Assembly: GCF_000002235.5 (NCBI RefSeq)
Contig: NW_022145599.1
Location: 24,822,879 to 24,886,878, forward strand
Direction of reading: 5' to 3'
Source: Strongylocentrotus purpuratus
Taxonomy: Eukaryota > Echinodermata > Echinoidea > Camarodonta > Strongylocentrotidae
Length of the DNA: 64,000 nucleotides
The position numbers were made by a program, and so were the translations under genes. The stretch's first letter is position 1; each line of letters starts with the position of its first letter. The notes under the pieces were generated by a model. It had not been told where the DNA came from. It worked only from the letters and a program-made list of their open reading frames with translations, and did not search any database. Of the stretch, positions 44,901 to 55,715 are shown piece after piece.

Positions 44901-45480
44901 GCTAGTATGACCATATAGCAACTATATACCCACAATGTATGTTCTACAATCCACCTACTCTATTTTTCTTCTATTATAACACATCCAGGCAACGGATTGA
45001 CAGTTCGTGCATCTCAAGTTACCCTAAACGCCATTTCTTTATCACCGCTGAATCCTACATGAAGAGGTTATTGCCTTTGTATCAAATCAAAATCAAAGTC
45101 GATGATTAACCTGTTGACTACTGCATTGTGAAATTCATATAGGCTGAATACGGAGACCACCAGGCTTCTCTAAGCGAAGGGTTAAGACAGGAATTATTCA
45201 ATCCTGGTTGATATATCAACTTTTGCTGTATTTCTAATTGCCCAATGTGATGATTCTAACAAGCTGACAATCTACAGTTGACTGATCCATCAGAAACAAA
45301 AGCAGGAACACAATACAGTACATTGCCGCGACAACTAGTGCAGGATTCATGCCTGTGTAAATATGACAGAACAAGCCGATGTACGAATGCTAGCTTAAAA
45401 AATAGATTGCACTTTTGCACTTGCATTTTGAACAACTGACTGGCTTATAGCCACATCGTTTTCATCTGGAATTTTTTGAT
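41941..45480. repeat. Tepsin intron edge, then diverged IgSF spacer
   Basis: The first 100-200 bases are tepsin B intron. From about 42230 the sequence is a diverged version of the IgSF spacer: 42460-42730 corresponds to 5790-6030, 43730-43950 to 6540-7090, 44770-45010 to 8170-8390. It holds a 502-base MITE (43144-43645) and an unmatched stretch at about 44115-44590. No gene is seen. Confidence 0.65.
43144..43645. mobile_element. MITE with perfect 20-bp inverted ends
   Basis: AAGGTAATACAAAGTTTTGG (43144-43163) and its exact complement (43626-43645). The paralogous spacers (near 6456 and 49596) read GCTTAAATCAAG, an empty site that fits a TA or TWA target. No coding capacity. Confidence 0.85.
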
Positions 45481-45620
45481 AGATTTGGATGTCAAAGTTG
45501 GAACAATATCATTTGTGAATGATATAGAATACTGACGATCACTTTCTCCTACTTGCGGTTCAAAGAAACAAACTCTTACTTAACATATTAGGGGGAATCT
45601 CTATTCTACCATAAATCACA
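45481..45620 (+). promoter_or_regulatory. 5' flank of IgSF5 with altered splice acceptor
   Basis: Homologous to the other IgSF flanks, but the conserved acceptor CTACTTACAG reads CTACTTGCGG here (45549-45558), so the AG is lost. A different acceptor would be needed. Confidence 0.55.
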
Positions 45621-46646
45621 ATGGTTAAAGTTTTGTTTCATTCCTTGACTGGTGGATTTAAAATTCCAATATTGTTTGTCTTTTTCATTCTCATGAATCT
45701 AGATGGAAGTAAATCCACAACATTAAATAAAGTACAAGGGCAAGAAGCTAACTTGATTTTCCCATACCCATGTGATAGTACAGAAGTCACATTACAGCAT
45801 TCGAACGGAGACCCATTTTATCGCTCGACAGTTGGGTCATTGCCTGATGATCAGGTCCATAGATTCCAAGTTCAGAATAGAAATGACACTGACTATTGCT
45901 TTCTGGATTTTACAATAAGTAATCTAATGAGAAGTGATGAAGGGACATACCTTTCCACTATCTACAAGGAGGGACAACTACTTGATGACTACACAACAAG
46001 AATTTGGCTAGAGGTAGACTATCCTCCTGGTAAAGCATCATGTGTTGTGAGTGATGAAAAGGGTGGAGACTGGGTCTCAATAGACTGTACAGCTAATGTG
46101 GGGAGTCTATCAGGAGAGTTTGAATGCTATCAGGATGGTGTATGGATGCCTCCCCTAACTGATCCTACTCATACTGACACTTTATTGAAACAGACCATTC
46201 TGATCAGAAAATCACAGCCAGTATTTTGTTGCTCTTCTACTTTGGATGAATACAAAGAAATATGTGAATGTAATGATACTGGTCTGTATATAGCTGATGA
46301 TGATGGCAATGACCCTTGCCCTCCTTTATCAGAAATTACAACAATGCCTCTTCTTTCCACTCTCACAGAAAACAATCAGAGTGATTACTATTCCACTGTG
46401 ACGTCCTCCATTCCGATTATTACGAAACATTGCATCTCCAAAAAATGGGTGAACATTCACTCAATTGCCATACCCATTGAAATTATACTGCTAGTCTTGA
46501 ATTTGTTTATCCTCTACAAAATTAAAACAAACATCAGAAATAATAATAATGGTAAAGATCCTCCCATTCCTTTAGAATCGAATACATCACTACTTAACGG
46601 TCAGAAGATGAAAGATGGATCAAGCGAACATAAAGAGTTTGCGTAA
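45621..46646 (+). CDS. IgSF5: two-domain IgSF membrane protein
   Basis: A complete 341-residue single-exon frame with the family plan. The signal region is divergent (LFVFFILMNLDGSKST, lacking the Cys30 seen in the others). Domain 1 is shorter, with STVGSLPDDQ in place of STDGSSLSLPDDQ. Domain 2 is typical except FECYQ and KEICEC. A stalk, a membrane segment ending about residue 299 (IPIEIILLVLNLFILY) and a 42-residue tail with DPPIPL follow. Domain 1 mixes blocks from IgSF3 (QNRNDTxxC, IWLxVDYPPG) and IgSF4 (DDQVHRF, GTYLSTIYK, DDYTTR). The membrane-tail half is close to IgSF4. Expression is uncertain because the usual upstream splice acceptor is mutated. Confidence 0.82.
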   Translation: MVKVLFHSLTGGFKIPILFVFFILMNLDGSKSTTLNKVQGQEANLIFPYPCDSTEVTLQHSNGDPFYRSTVGSLPDDQVHRFQVQNRNDTDYCFLDFTISNLMRSDEGTYLSTIYKEGQLLDDYTTRIWLEVDYPPGKASCVVSDEKGGDWVSIDCTANVGSLSGEFECYQDGVWMPPLTDPTHTDTLLKQTILIRKSQPVFCCSSTLDEYKEICECNDTGLYIADDDGNDPCPPLSEITTMPLLSTLTENNQSDYYSTVTSSIPIITKHCISKKWVNIHSIAIPIEIILLVLNLFILYKIKTNIRNNNNGKDPPIPLESNTSLLNGQKMKDGSSEHKEFA

Positions 46647-46975
46647 ATTCTACATTTCTTTGACGAACATTCAATTTTGTATGACATCATTAAACTCTTG
46701 TGAAAATACTTCAATACACTTTAATGAAGACTCCAAATGAAATAATGGAGATCTCATAATGATTCTTAACTCAATTTTGAATTGAACTGAATTGTGGGAA
46801 AATTGATAGAGTATATACACACTATTTGCATCTAATAAGAATTTTGTTAATTCTAGAAAATTGTATATCACTTTAAAAAAAGAATATTCTACAGAGGAGC
46901 ATAAATTACAATTTGAAAAATTTGAATAAAATTATCCATACTTTACTGAGAATGGACAATAAGAACACTGCACAA
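46647..46975. other. 3' flank of IgSF5
   Basis: Non-coding, homologous to the flanks of IgSF4 (28664-28980) and IgSF6 (53220-53540): AATGAAGACTCCAAA is shared. Confidence 0.55.
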
Positions 46976-47400
46976 AAGTACTAGCATTGTCAGAATTGGT
47001 TCCATTCAATGAGTTAGGATTGTAAACACAAGTTTGTGTTGTCCAAAGACAGTGAAATACTGAGTTAATGAACTTCAATGTTTATAAATCACTATTATGT
47101 TCTTTTATGATGGCTTCAATTCAATGTGTCAGGATTGTATACAGGGTTTGATGTCAAAAGACACTATACTGAGTTACATGTACTTCTATGTTTGTCAATC
47201 ACTACTATGTTCGTTTATGATGGCTTCAATTCAATGTGTCAGGATTGTATACAGGGTTTGATGTCAAAAGACACTTTTATACTGACTTACACTTACTTCA
47301 ATGTTTATTGAATTACTATTATGTTCTTTATGATGGCTTCCATTTCAAAGACAATTTTATACTGAGTTACATGTTTTTGAATTACTACTATGCTCTTTCA
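46976..47400. repeat. 117-bp-type minisatellite, about 3.5 units
   Basis: Units at about 47016, 47131 and 47247, then a truncated unit. Closest in sequence to the array at 3740-4260. Confidence 0.85.
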
Positions 47401-48714
47401 TGATGGCTGAATGAATATGTCTCCAATAACTTATACAAAAAAGCAGTACTACATACAATGTATTTTTATACGTTTGTTTGTGTTGTTCTCACAGATTTCC
47501 AAATAGGGACAAATATTTGTATGACAGTAAACCAAAGTGAGTAGTTTACCACAGGATTACAATTATTTTGTTTTATAATCTAATTTCAAGATATAAAACC
47601 TGCTTTAGAAATTCCTCATCAGAATATTTACTTTCCTAGTGCATTTTTTCTGTCATGGATAAAATGATTTAGTTAAAGTGGATGGGTACCCAAACCACCA
47701 GAGCAACTGCTCATGGACTTGTAGTAGATTTATTGTCTTATCTCTTTATAATGGATGAGGTTAAAGAAGTATAATCCCTCCTTGCCTGGTCATTGACAAT
47801 CACGTTGGATAAGCATTTTATTGAAAAAAAATTCACTGACATTTCACTAGCATCCACAGATAGTACACCTTAATAGTCTTTATAAATATAATGTACATGA
47901 GTAACATAAATATATATGTATACTTTTAAGTAACTGCATGTCTTTCTCTATCAAACAAGCTGAAGCAATATACCTGAAATTTTGAGAAGTAGCTTTTCTC
48001 AAGTTAATATGTATTCGATTAATGCATTTCATCTCTAGTGTGCAAACAATTTAAGGTATAAAGAATATTTCCTGGTGCTTATTTCGGAGTGCCATGTGCT
48101 TTTATAGATCTTTTCATTTATTCATGTTGATATCATATTGCCATGTCATCTCATCCATCCGATGGGTCACTAAGGGCTCCTTTTACACTACATTTGGAGC
48201 CTAAGTGGAGGGTTGTATCTGCAAATTATTAAATGTTTAATTAAAATGAAACCATACCAAAATATTCAGAAGGCAATTTTTCAGCCACTTTATATATGCA
48301 CTTCATCGATGCATTTCATCCATGAAGACACATTTATTCAAAATTGCGTTCGATGATTAATTAACTCTGTTCACTTTGATGTGTATTCCATATGTATTGT
48401 AATTTGTAGGTTTATTTGCATTTTTAGTTTTGTTTAAGATGTTACTGTATATCAGTCTATATTGGGTGTTAAAGCGCTTAGAGACTTCGGTGGTAAGCGC
48501 TTTATAAGTAACGTTTTTATTATTACTATTATTATTATCATTGTGTGCAAACCGTATCATGTTTTCTGATTACAATTTTGTGGTTGTTTATGGGTACTTT
48601 GTACTTTGATATCAGTTTCCAACCTCTTACCAGAATACCAGTTAACTTTCCTTTTTGTTGAGGGGCAGAATATGACTTAGCAACTTCAAACTGTATTCCT
48701 AGCTAGATTTATGT

Positions 48715-48752
<38 letters not shown>

Positions 48753-49505
48753 TAATAAATACTTATAAAGCGCACTTATCTAATAAATTACTTAAGGCAC
48801 TATACAAAACAATATTAAAATGAATTATTTACAATATGTGAGCAATTTATATTTTAATACTTTATATTTCTGTCTATTTTACTGCTTGCTGTGAATGAAT
48901 TCATATTAAAAACATTTGCTTATAAATTTGAACCTAAAGTGCCATTTGCAACTTCATATTGTTCTTTGTTTTGGGTGTGGGTTTTGTGAGTAGTTGTGTA
49001 TGAGGGTGAGGTGCACATGTATGTCATTTTGTTCCATAAATCATAATCCTATCCTGCAGGCTTGATTGTGTGGACTTTGGACCTATCATTCAATTTCACA
49101 GAGAGATGTGATATGTACACCATAAGGGGTGTTCACACACAAAGCATAATCACATCCTCACTTTCAAAGTGTACATAATTATCACCCAACAAAATAAAAT
49201 CAACCTAACAATAATTTACCCGGCATTCTATGGACGAACGGAGTACGATGATAGGGTACGAAGAAAATGAAGAATAACATATCGACACAGGAATAAGGCT
49301 GGGTTAGTGAAATGGAATCTGAAAGTTCTCAGATTAGAAACTTAACAAAATTACGAGTGAAATTAACCCTAAAGGAAAATGTTAAAATATAAACAGAAAT
49401 TTAGCAAAATTATCAATAACCTGACAAAAAAGTTGAAGCAAAATTACATTGACCAGTAAACTAAGGCTTTCATTGGCAGCTATCTCTCTCTCTCTCTCTC
49501 TCTGA

Positions 49506-49547
<42 letters not shown>

Positions 49548-49959
49548 AAACATGTATACTGTGAAAGGAAATGATAGATGAATGGTTGCATGGCTTAAAT
49601 CAAGTCCCTGATCATTGCTCTACTTTGATGTAATCTCCCTAAACTATATTTTCTCATTTGTATTTATTTCCATGGGAGTTGTTGTAAAAACACTTACAGG
49701 TGTATGTATATTTATTTGTATATGTATATATATTTTAAAATCAGGGGTGATAGTGAGAGTTAAAAAAAGAAATCGTTTAGTGAGAAATACAAATTAAAAA
49801 AAGGGGTTTTAGAAATCAGACCGAATCAAGTTTCCCGAGCGCCTGCATGCGTTCAAGCAAGTCATGAAAAAACGGCACCTCACCCTCCAAATTCCAAACC
49901 GGATTTTGATTTATTTATTTTTTAAATAAAAAACGATTTAAATGGGCAAATAATCAGGC

Positions 49960-50009
<50 letters not shown>

Positions 50010-51966
50010 CTCACTTATCCCACATGCGAACAGGCAAATAAATGAAATTTGAATCAGGAATCAAATGCAACGTTTTCCTGCACTTAATTATTTCTATTTT
50101 ATTTTATTTATTTGATTCCATATTTCTTAAAAAGTGTGAATTGGCCTAATGTTGGCATGTACCTCCCAGGGACAGGTACAACATTGTTGAACCATTGCAG
50201 CTTTCGTTGATTGGATGCTATTTATATTCTCTGTTGTCAAGAGGAAGTTTGAAAGCGAAAAGTCATGCTTCACCTAGGATGTATGGTTTTCATTGGAGCT
50301 GCATACAACTTCATGTTTCACAAGCGCAGTTTTTAAACAATGTCAACATGCAAAGGAGTTAGGTAAGTGTATAATTTGTTTATATATACTCTCTGTTAAA
50401 TAATGATGTAATGTATTTTGATTTAAAGTGAAAACCACAACATTATTGATTGCTTTGTATAATTATATATTTTAAATCTGAAGAAAAATGTTCCAGATGT
50501 CCTACATAAAGAGAACAGCTCAATTAGCAATTTTCTTTCAGGACTACAGCTGAACAATTCATCAATCCTTATTTCCTAGCAAGGTCATCTCTCCTGCATG
50601 AGCATAATTATGATACTACATACTCACAAAGAAGTAGGCCTACATACAAATAAAGTCAAAGTATATCTGCTTTGAACTTCAAGCACCTTTGATGATCTAT
50701 TTTTTCCTCCGAGGTTTACTGTTTTTATCTATAAAACGGTTCTAGGACACTTAACCCCTGGACTTCCACCCCGGATAATAACCCCCAGTCAACTACCCCT
50801 AGGACAACTACCCCTTAGGTCAACCACCCTCTATATAGGACGACTATCCCCAGGACAAAAAACCCCGGACAACTACCCCTAGAACAACTACCTAACTAAG
50901 GGTTATTTAAGCGGAACAAAATGAAATTGTCATTTATTATGTAAAATGTAAAATTCAAGCTGTAACTTCCTTCTTCTTTTCTTCCTGTAAATGTCTTTAC
51001 CTTATGTTATCTTCATCTTTCCTCTGTTGTTGTGAATGTATGTTCTATATATGTTTTTTTAATATAAAATAAGTTTATATCTTGTTTATTCTAAGTATTT
51101 ATTTGGGGATAATTCTCATCAAGCTAATTTTGGCTTTCATGATTCCCCACTTCCTTTTATCTTATGTTGATAATGAACGAACATGTATATACTTTTGATG
51201 TTTTTTAAAAGAGAGTGAAATAAATGAATGAAAAAAAAATGAAATGAAATGAATCCCAGCCTGGCAATAAACTTATTTGATAAGAAATTAATCCACATAT
51301 GGCCCTCTCTACTAAGATGTATATTGGGTAGCTGGCGATTACTACAAGAACAACAGAACTAATAAGGCTTCCCTGAGTAAACAAAAATATTATATGATTA
51401 CCAGTAATATGGTAAACATTGGGTTTTGATGGGGTTTTAGGTTGTATTTTGGGTTGGTTCGGCTAAGGGGTAGGTATAGTGTTGGGTCCAGGGTGGAAGT
51501 TAGAGCTATAGAGCTAGTGACCATAGAGAAACTATCTCCACAATTTATGTTGTACAATCCACCTACTCTATTTTTTCTTCTAACACATCCAGGCAATGAT
51601 TAGGACATCTGGCATCTGGGGCTATTCTAATGGCCATTACTCTACCATCACTGAATCCTAAATGGGGAGATATGGTCTGCAGGTTATTGGTGATTTATCA
51701 AAGTGAAATGAAGCTCGGTGATTAAGAAGGGAATAAGTCAGTCCTGGTTGACGGATCAACTCTTGCTGTATGTCTAATTGTCCAATCTGATGATTTTTAC
51801 ACACTAACAATCTTCATTAATCCATCAGGAACAAAAGCTGGAACACAATACAGTAGATTACGGCTACAAGCCTACAATGACTGTGCATGATACATGTCTG
51901 TGCATACCGGTATGTGACAGAACAAGCCGATGTAATATGTGTTAGCCGAAAATTAGATTGCACTTT
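47400..51966. repeat. Spacer duplicon, paralogous to 4290-8910
   Basis: Near-identical to the first spacer in order and sequence. Differences are microsatellite lengths (AAT run 48718-48748; CT and TA runs 49482-49542; TA run 49963-50007), about 80 extra bases at 50335-50420 and absence of the 8532 MITE. The CCCCTAGGACAACTA array is at 50735-50905. No gene is convincing. Confidence 0.8.
47490..47562 (+). pseudogene. Relic of an IgSF1-type tail segment
   Basis: Near-identical to 4370-4440: acceptor-like TTGTTCTCACAG, then TTCCAAATAGGGAC and on to AGTTTACCACAGG, aligning with the final codons of IgSF1. In-frame stops are present. Confidence 0.5.
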
Positions 51967-52172
51967 TACACATTTTGAACAACTGGCTGGCTTTTAGCCA
52001 AATCATTTTCATCTGCATTTTTTCGAACGACTTGGATGTCAAAGGTGAAGCAGTATCATTTGTGAATGATATAGAATACTGACGATCACTTTCTCCTACT
52101 TACAGTTCAAAGTAACAATCTTTTACTCCACATTTTGGGAAGAATCTCTACGGTATTCTACCATAAATCACA
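51967..52172 (+). promoter_or_regulatory. 5' flank of IgSF6 with splice acceptor
   Basis: Near-identical to 1-205. Acceptor TCCTACTTACAG ends at 52105. Confidence 0.5.
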
Positions 52173-53219
52173 ATGGTTGAAGTTTTGTTTCATTCCTTGA
52201 CTGGTGGGTTTAAAATCCAAATATTAGTAATTCCTATCATTCTCACGATTCTACATGGATGTAAATCCACACAATTATCTAAAATACAAGGGCAAGAAGC
52301 TAACTTGATTTTCCCATACCCATGTGACAGTACAGAAGTCACTTTAGTACAGCATTCAAGCAGAGCCCCATTTTATCGCTTGACAGACGGGTCGTCGCAG
52401 CTGTCATTGCCTGGAAGTCAACTCCATAGATTCCATGTGCAAAATAGAATCAAAAATGGAAACTGCTCTCTGGATCTTACAATAACTAATCTAATGAGAA
52501 ATGATGCAGGGAAATACATCTCATTGGTTTACAAGGATGGGAAGTCAATTGTTGATCACACAACAAGAGTCGAACTGCAAATACACTATCCTCCTGGTAA
52601 GGCATCATGTGTTGTGAGTGAAGGAAAGGGTAGAGACTGGGTCTCAATAGACTGTACAGCTAATGTTGGGAGTCTATCAGGAAAGATTGAATGCTATCAG
52701 GATGGTGTATGGATGCCTTCCCTTACTGACCCCAGTGAAACTGGCACATTGTTGAAACAGACCATTCTCATCAGGAAATCTCTGCCAGTTTTTTGTTGCT
52801 CTTCTACTTTAGATGAATACAAAGAAAGATGTGAATGTAATGATACTGGTCTGTATATCGCTGATGATGATAGCAATGACCCTTGCCCTCCTTTAGAAAT
52901 TACAACAATGCCTCTTCTTTCCACTGTCACACAAAGCAATCAGAGTGTTTACTATTTTAGTATGGTGACCTCCATTCCGATTAATACGGAAACATGCAAC
53001 TCCAACAAATGGGTGATCATTGAGTCCATTCTCTTGCCTATCTATGCTATAGTGCTAATCTTGAGTTTGTTTTTCCACTATAAAATTAAAACAAAGATCA
53101 GAAATAATAGAAATGTTAAAGATCCTCCCATTCCTTTACATTTGGATACACCACTACTTCAGATGATGAAAAATAGATTGATGAAAAATGGATCAAGAAA
53201 AAATACAGAATCGGCATGA
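52173..53219 (+). CDS. IgSF6: two-domain IgSF membrane protein
   Basis: A complete 348-residue single-exon frame. Signal peptide and domain 1 are close to IgSF1 (NRIKNGNCSLDLTITNLMRN onward is the same as far as VELQI), with insertions giving TLVQHSSRAPFYRLTDGSSQ. Domain 2 is typical (GRDWVSIDC). From the stalk on it resembles IgSF4/5 instead: a membrane segment ending about residue 303 and a 45-residue tail with DPPIPL and a basic C-terminal third. It therefore combines an IgSF1-like ectodomain with an IgSF4-like tail. The splice acceptor and 5' flank are intact, so this and IgSF1/IgSF4 are the best candidates for expressed members. Confidence 0.87.
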   Translation: MVEVLFHSLTGGFKIQILVIPIILTILHGCKSTQLSKIQGQEANLIFPYPCDSTEVTLVQHSSRAPFYRLTDGSSQLSLPGSQLHRFHVQNRIKNGNCSLDLTITNLMRNDAGKYISLVYKDGKSIVDHTTRVELQIHYPPGKASCVVSEGKGRDWVSIDCTANVGSLSGKIECYQDGVWMPSLTDPSETGTLLKQTILIRKSLPVFCCSSTLDEYKERCECNDTGLYIADDDSNDPCPPLEITTMPLLSTVTQSNQSVYYFSMVTSIPINTETCNSNKWVIIESILLPIYAIVLILSLFFHYKIKTKIRNNRNVKDPPIPLHLDTPLLQMMKNRLMKNGSRKNTESA

Positions 53220-53559
53220 ATTCTAATCAGTACAAAATACTTTGAAGAGCATTGAACGTTGTACGACATATCATTAAACTTGAGTGAAAATGCTTCAATA
53301 TACTTGAATGAAGACTCCAAAGAAAATTATAAAAACCTCATACTGATTTTAAGCTAAATTTCTAATTGAACTGAATTCTGAGAAAAGTAATAGAGTATAC
53401 AAATTATTTGTTTCTAATTAGAATTCTGTTAATGTTAGAAATTAGAAATTGTAATGTCCTTTAGGGGAAGATGAATTACAATTCATTTTTTTAAAATAAC
53501 ATTACCCATAGTTTACAGAGACAGATTTATCTAGAATGAACAAAAGAAAACACAGCACA
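53220..53559. other. 3' flank of IgSF6
   Basis: Non-coding, homologous to the IgSF4 and IgSF5 flanks. No foreign insertion noticed. Confidence 0.5.
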
Positions 53560-55400
53560 AAAAAATGTCAGAATGGCTGCCATTCAGTGAGTCAGGATTG
53601 TAAATACAAGTTTTTGTTGATCAAAGACACTTTCATACTGAGTTACATGTACTTCAATGTTTTTTTAATTATGTTCTTTTATGATGTCTTCCATTCAATG
53701 AGGTCAGGATTGTAAATACAAGTTTTTGTTGATCAAAGACACTTTCATACTGAGTTACATGTACTTCAATGTTTTTTTGAATTATGTTCTTTTATGATGT
53801 CTTCCATTCAATGAGGTCAGGATTGTAAATACAAGTTTTTGTTGATCAAAGACACTTTCATACTGAGTTACATGTACTTCAATGTTTTTGAATTATGTTC
53901 TTTTATGATGTCTTCCATTCAATGAGGTCAGGATTGTAAAAACAAGTTTTTGTTGATCAAAGACACTTTCATACTGTGTTACATGAACTTCAATGTTTTT
54001 GAATTAATATTATGTTCTTTTATGATGTCTTCCATTCAATGAGGTCAGGATTGTAAATACAAGTTTCTGTTGATCAAAGACACTCTAATACTGTGTTACA
54101 TCATGTTTTTGAATTATGTTCTTTTATGATGTCTTCCATTCAATGAGGTCAGGATTGTAAATACAAGTTTCTGTTGTCCAAAGACACTTTCATACTGTGT
54201 TACATGAACTTCAATGTTTTTGAATTACTATTATGTTCTTTTATGATGTCTTCCATTCAACGAGGTCAGGATTGTAAATACAAGTTTCTGTTGTCCAAAG
54301 ACACTTTCATACTGTGTTACATGAACTTCAATGTTTTTGAATTACTAATATTTTCTTTTATGATGTCTTCCATTCAATGAGGTCAGGATTGTAAATACAA
54401 GTTTCTGTTGTCCAAAGACACATTCACACTGTGTTACATGAACTTCAATGTTTTTGAATTAATATTATGTTCTTTTATGATGTCTTCCATTCAATGAGGT
54501 CAGGATTGTAAATACAAGTTTCTGTTGTCCTAAGACACTTACATACTGTGTTACATGAACTTCAATGTTTTTGAATCACTATTATTTTCTTTTATGATGT
54601 CTTCCATTCAATGAGGTCAGGATTGTAAATACAAGTTTCTGTTGTCCAAAGACACTTTCATCCTGTGTTACATGAACTTCAATGTTTTTGAATTAATATT
54701 ATGTTCTTTTATGATGTCTTCCATTCAATGAGGTCAGGATTGTAAATACAAGTTTCTGTTGTCCAAAGACACTTTCATACTGTGTTACATGAACTTCAAT
54801 GTTTTTGAATTACTATTATGTTCTTTTATGATGTCTTCCATTCAATGAGGTCAGGATTGTAAATACAAGTTTCTGTTGTCCAAAGACACTTTCATACTGT
54901 GTTACATGAACTTCAATGTTTTTGAATTACTATTATGTTCTTTTATGATGTCTTCCATTCAACGAGGTCAGGATTGTAAATACAAGTTTCTGTTGTCCAA
55001 AGACACTTTCATACTGTGTTACATGAACTTCAATGTTTTTGAATTAATATTATGTTCTTTTATGATGTCTTCCATTCAACGAGGTCAGGATTGTAAATAC
55101 AAGTTTCTGTTGTCCAAAGACACTTACATACTGTGTTACATGAACTTCAATGTTTTTTAATTAATATTATGTTCTTTTATGATGTCTTCCATTCAATGAG
55201 GTCAGGATTGTAAATACAAGTTTTTGTTGACCAAAGACACTTGGACACTGAGTTTCATGTACATCTATGTTTTTGAATGACTATTATGCTCTTTTATGAT
55301 GTCTTCCATTCAATGAGTCATGATTTTAAATACACGTTTTGTTGTCCTAAGACACTTGGACACTGAGTTTCATGTACTTCAATGTTTTTGAATTACTATT
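53560..55400. repeat. 117-bp minisatellite, about 16 units
   Basis: The largest array: units recur at 113-117 bases, each with GAGGTCAGGATTGTAAATAC, GTTGTCCAAAGACACTT and ACATGAACTTCAATG. The middle units (about 54130-55160) are highly alike; edge units are more diverged and resemble the other arrays. Repeated small open frames of 39-codon periodicity are a by-product. Confidence 0.95.
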
Positions 55401-55583
55401 GTGTTCCTTTATGATTGCTGAATGAATATCTCTCCGGTTACAAAAAGGAGTACTTGATGAAAATGTTTTATTATATTAAACAATGTCTTTTTGTATGTTT
55501 GTTTGCGTTATTTTTCTCACAGATTTCCTAATGACAGTAATTAAATCACAGGTTTGAAATTGGTATCCAGCTCGACAAAATGA
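55401..55583. other. Boundary of minisatellite and tail relic
   Basis: Homologous to 14210-14398 and 30610-30791. Contains the acceptor-like TTTTTCTCACAG ending at about 55522. Non-coding otherwise. Confidence 0.5.
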
Positions 55584-55715
55584 ATGAAAGAAAACGATCT
55601 CACATCAGTGATTATTCATTCCATGTTTGTGTTTATTGTAGTCATGCTGCTGTAATTCTATTTTCCACTCCATGTATAAATGGAATTACATTACACAATG
55701 CGTACGTCACTGATA
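55584..55715 (+). pseudogene. Orphan IgSF membrane-tail segment, copy C
   Basis: Same segment as 14399-14527, but the frame hits TAA at 55653-55655 inside the membrane stretch after a small length change, so this copy is broken. The acceptor-like sequence upstream is intact. Confidence 0.55.

Noticed and set aside
53560..55400. Repeated small proteins (SKDTFILCYMNFNVFEL type) in the minisatellite
   Set aside because: A 117-base period is divisible by three, so any stop-free frame repeats. There is no codon-level constraint or start context.
53560..55400. CRISPR-like array of regular repeats
   Set aside because: The units are contiguous 117-base tandem repeats without unique spacers, in eukaryotic DNA with no cas genes.
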